From: Spirochaetales bacterium
Lineage (GTDB): Bacteria > Spirochaetota > Spirochaetia > JABEVK01
Assembly (NCBI GenBank): GCA_013043995.1
Contig: JABEVL010000111.1
Span: 1 to 9,707, forward strand
Length of the DNA stretch: 9,707 nt
Direction of reading: 5' to 3'
Below the pieces are notes generated by a model that made no database searches, had not been told where the DNA came from, and saw nothing but the letters and a program-made list of their open reading frames with translations. The translations under genes and the position numbers were made by a program. This document shows, one piece after another, positions 5,484 to 9,707 of the stretch; positions within the stretch are counted from its first letter, which is position 1; every line of letters begins with the position of its first letter.

Positions 5484-7526
5484 ATGAGTGGTGAACGTAT
5501 CCTCATCGTCGAAGACGAAAAGATTATTGCGTTTGACCTTCAACGCCGCCTCAAGTCCTTCGGTTTTGACGTGGTGGGGCATTGCACGAACGGGACTGAC
5601 GCCCTGAGCGTCGTCGAAGCCGAGAAACCGGATCTCGTTTTGATGGACATCAGGTTGGAAGGAACCCTGGACGGCATCGACACGAGCCGGCTCATCTTTG
5701 AAAAATTCCAGATCCCCTCAATTTTTCTCACAGCGTACTCGGACGAGACGACCCTTGAGCGTGCCAAATCTGCTCAGCCTTTGGGTTTTTTGATCAAGCC
5801 GTTCAAGGAAAGAGAACTTCTATCCACCCTCGACATGGCACTCTACAAGGCCCGCCATGACGCCAAGTTCCGCGACCAGGAACGCTGGATTGCGGCGATC
5901 CTGGATAGTGTGGCAGATGCCGTCGTGGCCTTCGACCTCGAAGAACGGGTTCACTTCGTCAATCCTGCAGCTTGTGAGATTCTCGGCCAGAGCAGTGATC
6001 GGATTCTGGGTAAACCTGCAAAAGAAGTTTTCACCCTGCTCGACGAAGAATCCATGATTCCCTTGCGCTACCCCGGACCCGACGAGCCCCGTGAGTCTGT
6101 TCAGGTGTTTCATGACGTCCTTCTTCAAACTCCCGAAGGTCAGGTCCTGCCCGTTGAAGGCCGCATCGCGCAGGTCAGGTTCGACAAACTGGCGATCGGC
6201 AGGGTTGTGACATTCCGCGACGTTTCCCGTGTTCGAAAACTTAATGAAAGAATCGAGCAGCAGGCTAAGTACGACTCCCTCACCGGCCTTTTAAACCGCA
6301 AGGAATTCACCTCGCAACTTGCCCTGACCTGGGAGAATAAAGTCAAAAAAAACGTTCCCTGTACGATGCTCTACCTTGACCTGGACCAATTTAAGCTCAT
6401 CAACGACACGTGCGGACACTTGGCCGGCGACGAACTTTTGCGCCAAACCGCAGAGATCCTGCGCCGTCTCAAGGATACCCAGAGTGTCGCCATGGCGCGT
6501 TTAGGCGGTGACGAATTCGCCGTCCTTTTTGAAAATTGCGGGACGGGTGAAGCCCTGGAAAAAGCCTGGGTGGTGAAGCACCAGCTCAATGGCCATGAGT
6601 TCGTCTGGCAAGCGACGACCTTTCGTCTCAAGGCGAGCATCGGCCTGATCACACTATCGCCGGAATACGGCGACAGCCGGCATATTCTGGCCGCTGCCGA
6701 CGATGCGTGTTACCTGGCCAAAGAAGAAGGCGGGAACAGAATCAAGGTTTATGACCTTCAGGACGCGACCTTCCGCCAACGGCGGGGCGAAATGACCTTG
6801 ATCAGCCGGTTGGGGCAGGCTCTGGAAGAATCGCGGTTTGTTCTTTACGAGCAGGAGATCCGGCCCATTGACCCCAAGGCAGGGTTGCGGCCCAAGGTGG
6901 AGGTTCTCATTCGGCTGAAAGAAATTGACGGTTCCTTGATTTTTCCCGATGAGTTTATCCCTGCGGCCGAACGCTACAACCTGATGACGCAAATTGACAG
7001 GTGGGTGATCCGAAACGCTTTGAGCCATTACGCGTCGCTTCAAGGTTCTTCCAAGCCGGTTTACTGCATCAATCTTTCAGGTGAATCCCTCGCCGACAGC
7101 AACCTTGTTTCCTATATCAAGCACGAATTCAAGAAAAACAACCTTGATCCCCGGGATTTTTGTTTTGAAATCACCGAGACCGCCACCATCGCTAACCTGG
7201 CCCAGGCCGAGGCCTTCCTGCAGGACTTGAAGTCCGTCGGTTGTTCGTTCGCCCTCGACGACTTTGGAAGCGGGTTCTCCTCTTTTGCGTACTTGAAGCA
7301 CCTTCCCGTGGATTACTTGAAAATTGACGGAGCCTTTATCCAATCCATCGACAAAGATCCCGTCAACCTTGCCATGGTGACGGCCATGAAAGAGATCAGC
7401 AAAACAATGGGGCTTTTGACCATCGCCGAGTTTGTTTCATCGGAGGCGATCCTTGAAACCGTCACCAAGATCGGAGTAGATTTTGCCCAAGGATACACCA
7501 TTGGAAAACCTGAACCGCTCCGTTGA
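5484..7526 (+). CDS. Response regulator with PAS, GGDEF and EAL domains (c-di-GMP turnover)
   Basis: A soluble 680-residue regulator. The receiver domain (about 5-122) has acidic residues E10/D11, phospho-acceptor D55, T83 and K105. A PAS domain follows (about 132-250), then a GGDEF domain (about 262-425) with DSLTGLLNR and an intact GGDEF at 341-345. Diguanylate cyclase activity is therefore possible. The inhibitory RxxD site is missing: TQSV stands at that place. The EAL domain (about 437-680) has EVL instead of EAL at 473-475 and keeps the metal and catalytic residues N530, E562, D592, D593, K613 and E649, so phosphodiesterase activity is plausible. The dominant activity cannot be told from sequence. 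No partner histidine kinase is in the window. The ATG at 5484 has only a weak ribosome site (TAGG). It is divergent from nqr and overlaps the next gene. Confidence 0.95.
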   Translation: MSGERILIVEDEKIIAFDLQRRLKSFGFDVVGHCTNGTDALSVVEAEKPDLVLMDIRLEGTLDGIDTSRLIFEKFQIPSIFLTAYSDETTLERAKSAQPLGFLIKPFKERELLSTLDMALYKARHDAKFRDQERWIAAILDSVADAVVAFDLEERVHFVNPAACEILGQSSDRILGKPAKEVFTLLDEESMIPLRYPGPDEPRESVQVFHDVLLQTPEGQVLPVEGRIAQVRFDKLAIGRVVTFRDVSRVRKLNERIEQQAKYDSLTGLLNRKEFTSQLALTWENKVKKNVPCTMLYLDLDQFKLINDTCGHLAGDELLRQTAEILRRLKDTQSVAMARLGGDEFAVLFENCGTGEALEKAWVVKHQLNGHEFVWQATTFRLKASIGLITLSPEYGDSRHILAAADDACYLAKEEGGNRIKVYDLQDATFRQRRGEMTLISRLGQALEESRFVLYEQEIRPIDPKAGLRPKVEVLIRLKEIDGSLIFPDEFIPAAERYNLMTQIDRWVIRNALSHYASLQGSSKPVYCINLSGESLADSNLVSYIKHEFKKNNLDPRDFCFEITETATIANLAQAEAFLQDLKSVGCSFALDDFGSGFSSFAYLKHLPVDYLKIDGAFIQSIDKDPVNLAMVTAMKEISKTMGLLTIAEFVSSEAILETVTKIGVDFAQGYTIGKPEPLR

Positions 7527-8508
7527 AAGCCGTCCCCTGCGTTGGGGAATCTTGTCCACAGGGACGATCGCCGAAAAGTTTGTGAGCGAGGCCGTCGGCC
7601 TGAAAAATCATCGTGTCCAGGCCGTGGCTTCGCGTTCGATCGAAAAAGCGCGGGGTTTTGCCGGCAAGTTCGGTATTGAGAGGGCTTGGGGGACTTACCA
7701 GGAACTGTTTGACGACCCCGACGTCGACGTGATCTACGTGGGGACTCCCCACGTCTTTCACTATGAAAACACCCTGGCGGCCCTGACCGCCGGAAAGTCC
7801 GTCCTCTGTGAAAAACCTTTGACCATCAACGCTTTTCAAGCCAGGTCTCTCTTCCAGACAGCCCGCCGCAACAACGTCTACCTGATGGAAGCCCTGTGGA
7901 CTTTCTTTCTTCCGGCCTGGAAAAAAGTTCAGGGCTGGCTTGCCCAAGAACGCATCGGCAAGGTTCGGTTACTTCAGGCTGAGTTGGGCTTTTCGACAGC
8001 TTTTGATCCGAATTCGCGGCTTTTTGACCCGGAACTGGGCGGCGGGGCCCTGCTGGATCTGGGAGTTTACGCCGTTTCGGCCGCCCAGCAGGTTGTCGGG
8101 AATCCGCCCGAAGCCTTGGATGCACGGGCCAGGCTGTCCCCGTCAGGCGTGGACATGTCCACGGTCATGACCGCGGTTTATCCCGGGGGAATCCTCGCCC
8201 AGCTTTCGTGTTCACTGGAGCAGCTCACCGAGAATGCTCTGGTGATTTATGGTGAAAAAGGAAAGATCACCGTGCCGCATTTTTGGATGGCCGATGAGGC
8301 CACCCTTCAAAGTCAGACGGGGGACGATTTCTTTCGCGACGACCGTAAAACCTTGGGCTACGCCTACGAGGCCCTGGCCGTCGAGGCAGACCTTACTGAG
8401 GGACGCAAAGAAAATCTCCTGGTCTCCGGGGACTTTTCTGTCGCTCTTGCCGAGACGCTCGACCGTGCGCGCAAGCTCACCGGAGTCGTCTACCCCGGTG
8501 AAAAATAG
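7483..8508 (+). CDS. Gfo/Idh/MocA-family NAD(P)-dependent oxidoreductase
   Basis: The 341-residue length is typical of the family. The N-terminal Rossmann fold begins with WGILSTGTIAEKF (21-33), where STGTIA replaces the commoner GxGxIA. The family EKP motif is at 110-112 with catalytic-type K111. MEALWTFFLP (135-144) and GGGALLDLGVYAVS (186-199) resemble the dimeric dihydrodiol dehydrogenase branch, in which a Tyr (here Y196) replaces the His of sugar dehydrogenases. The substrate is not predictable; a sugar or cyclic diol is the family expectation. The start is uncertain: TTG at 7483 has GGAG six bases upstream, and TTG at 7501 has AAGGA seven bases upstream. Either way the gene begins inside the end of the regulator gene (overlap 44 or 26 bases), so the two are probably cotranscribed and coupled. 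It stops 26 bases from the convergent fumarase gene. Confidence 0.93.
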   Translation: MPKDTPLENLNRSVESRPLRWGILSTGTIAEKFVSEAVGLKNHRVQAVASRSIEKARGFAGKFGIERAWGTYQELFDDPDVDVIYVGTPHVFHYENTLAALTAGKSVLCEKPLTINAFQARSLFQTARRNNVYLMEALWTFFLPAWKKVQGWLAQERIGKVRLLQAELGFSTAFDPNSRLFDPELGGGALLDLGVYAVSAAQQVVGNPPEALDARARLSPSGVDMSTVMTAVYPGGILAQLSCSLEQLTENALVIYGEKGKITVPHFWMADEATLQSQTGDDFFRDDRKTLGYAYEALAVEADLTEGRKENLLVSGDFSVALAETLDRARKLTGVVYPGEK

Positions 8509-8534
8509 CAAACTCCGCCACAGATAAGGACTGC

Positions 8535-9707
8535 CTAGTGCCTGTTGCCCAGCATCGAGGTCGGGTCAAGAACCCGATCGGCTTCGCCAGGGGGGAGCAG
8601 GTCTTCTTCCAGCACGAGTTCCCGAAGGGTTTTACCCTCTTGCAAGGCCCTTTTCGACAGCTGTGCCGCTTTGTCGTAACCCACGACCGGGGCCAGGGCC
8701 GTGACCAGAGCGAGGGAGCGGTCCACCTGTTCGCGGCAACGCCCGGTATCGGCGGTGATGCCGCGTAGGCAGTTTTCGGTGACCGTCTCGACGGTCCTTG
8801 TCAAAAGATCCAGGGCCGAGAGCGTTTCGTGGGCCAAAAGTGGCATCATGATGTTGAGTTGCAGGGGAGAGTTTTGACCTGCGATAGTCACAGAAAGGGC
8901 TTTTCCCATGACGTGGGCACAGGCTTGAATCAGCATCTCTAAGAGCACAGGGTTGACCTTGCCGGGCATGATCGAGCTTCCGGGTTGCAGGCTCGGCAGA
9001 AGCACTTCGCCAAAACCCGTACGGGGACCACTGGATAAAAGGCGAAGATCGTTGGCAATTTTCATGAGTGCGACGGCCGTGGAATTCAGGGCTCCGAAAA
9101 GTTCGACCTGGACGTCGCGGGCCGAAATGGCTTCAAAGAAATCCTCGGCGGGACGAAAGGGAATTCCGTAGAGTCGGGACAGCTTCGCGGCCGTCCGTCG
9201 GGCAAACTCAGGGTGCGTGTTCAGTCCAGTTCCGAGGGCCGTGCCGCCCAGGGCGAGTTCTTCAAGACGAGGAAAGACCCCCTGGATTCTTTGATGGCTC
9301 AGACGGATTTGGCGGGCCCAGGCGCCGAACTCGTTTCCCAGGGTCATGGGAACGGCGTCCTGAAGGTGGGTGCGACCGATCTTGACGATGGCAGAAAATT
9401 CCTGCTGTTTTGTTTCGAGCACCTTTGCGAGGGTGCCCAGTGCGCCGCACAGTCGTTCGGCTTCAAGGCGGTCGGCGATGTTCAACACACTGGGAATGAC
9501 GTCGTTTGATGACTGTCCGGCGTTCACATGGTCGTTGGGATGCACAGGGGATTTTCCGCCCCGGCTTCCTGTCAAAATTTCGTTGGCACGCCCGGCTAGG
9601 ACCTCGTTGGCGTTCATGTTCCAACTGGTGCCGCTGCCCGTCTGAAAAACATCCAGGGGAAATTCTCCGTCGAACCGCCCTTCGAAGGCTTCTTCTGCGG
9701 CTTGCAC
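8535..9707 (-). CDS. fumC: Class II fumarate hydratase, N-terminus cut by the right edge
   Basis: This enzyme interconverts fumarate and L-malate in the TCA cycle as a soluble tetramer without an iron-sulphur cluster. The 390 visible residues correspond to E. coli FumC from about residue 75 on, so some 70 N-terminal residues lie outside the window; the first visible codon is a GTG that need not be the start. Active-site segments are present: QTGSGTS (22-28), NAGQSSND (62-69), GRTHLQDA (111-118, catalytic-type H114) and the fumarase/aspartase signature GSSIMPGKVNP (243-253). The C-terminus ends in the family-typical VLDPTSM. The residue after GTS is Trp (29), where Ser or Thr is usual. Aspartase is the main alternative; TGSGTS rather than SAGTS favours fumarase. 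No terminator is visible in the 26-base gap to the convergent gene. Confidence 0.93.
   Translation of the reverse strand: MQAAEEAFEGRFDGEFPLDVFQTGSGTSWNMNANEVLAGRANEILTGSRGGKSPVHPNDHVNAGQSSNDVIPSVLNIADRLEAERLCGALGTLAKVLETKQQEFSAIVKIGRTHLQDAVPMTLGNEFGAWARQIRLSHQRIQGVFPRLEELALGGTALGTGLNTHPEFARRTAAKLSRLYGIPFRPAEDFFEAISARDVQVELFGALNSTAVALMKIANDLRLLSSGPRTGFGEVLLPSLQPGSSIMPGKVNPVLLEMLIQACAHVMGKALSVTIAGQNSPLQLNIMMPLLAHETLSALDLLTRTVETVTENCLRGITADTGRCREQVDRSLALVTALAPVVGYDKAAQLSKRALQEGKTLRELVLEEDLLPPGEADRVLDPTSMLGNRH

Noticed and set aside
8477..8501. Inverted repeat TCACCGG...CCGGTGA at the end of the oxidoreductase gene as a terminator
   Set aside because: The stem is 7 bp with an 11-base loop, and neither strand has a T-run after it (A-run on plus, mixed sequence on minus). 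It is also inside coding sequence.

Overview
The window is a bacterial chromosomal segment of moderately high GC (about 55% by eye), with dense genes, short gaps and no visible phage, transposon, CRISPR or stable-RNA features. The best-resolved block is a minus-strand operon for the Na+-translocating NADH:quinone oxidoreductase (NQR), nqrB-nqrC-nqrD-nqrE-nqrF, followed by a 154-residue protein of unknown function. The taxon cannot be fixed from sequence alone. A five-gene nqr cluster without nqrA, a compact NqrB with some RnfD-like features, a receiver-PAS-GGDEF-EAL regulator and a class II fumarase fit a free-living diderm outside the classical Vibrio-type proteobacteria (for example a deltaproteobacterial, spirochaete or PVC-like lineage). 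That is inference.

Layout from left to right. Positions 1-147 hold the 3' end of a plus-strand gene that enters from the left. A rho-independent terminator of the minus-strand operon lies at 219-261. From 267 to 5231, transcribed right to left, come nqrB, nqrC, nqrD, nqrE, nqrF and the small unknown gene, tightly packed: two 4-base stop/start overlaps, gaps of 1, 18 and 10 bases, and a Shine-Dalgarno in front of most genes. The 252-base gap at 5232-5483 separates nqrB from a divergent plus-strand gene. It contains a good sigma70-type promoter facing nqrB, so the operon starts at nqrB. Plus-strand genes follow: a c-di-GMP response regulator (5484-7526) and an overlapping Gfo/Idh/MocA oxidoreductase (7483-8508). 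A class II fumarase on the minus strand (8535-9707) converges on them and runs off the right edge.

How the genes work together. NqrF takes electrons from NADH through FAD and a 2Fe-2S centre. NqrD and NqrE carry the paired membrane cysteines that hold the intramembrane iron centre. NqrC and NqrB carry flavins on the sodium-pumping path to quinone. NqrA is not in the window, and neither are the maturation genes apbE and nqrM that often follow nqrF. Fumarase is a TCA-cycle enzyme and fits respiratory metabolism, but nothing in the sequence links its regulation to nqr.

The main points for a second look are in NqrB, the unknown gene and the regulator-oxidoreductase pair. NqrB appears to have an extra hydrophobic helix pair and a flavinylation motif with Ala in place of the usual Ser/Thr. 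The unknown 154-residue protein sits where apbE/nqrM might be expected. The regulator and oxidoreductase genes overlap by up to 44 bases. I found no clear evidence of a wholly new system.
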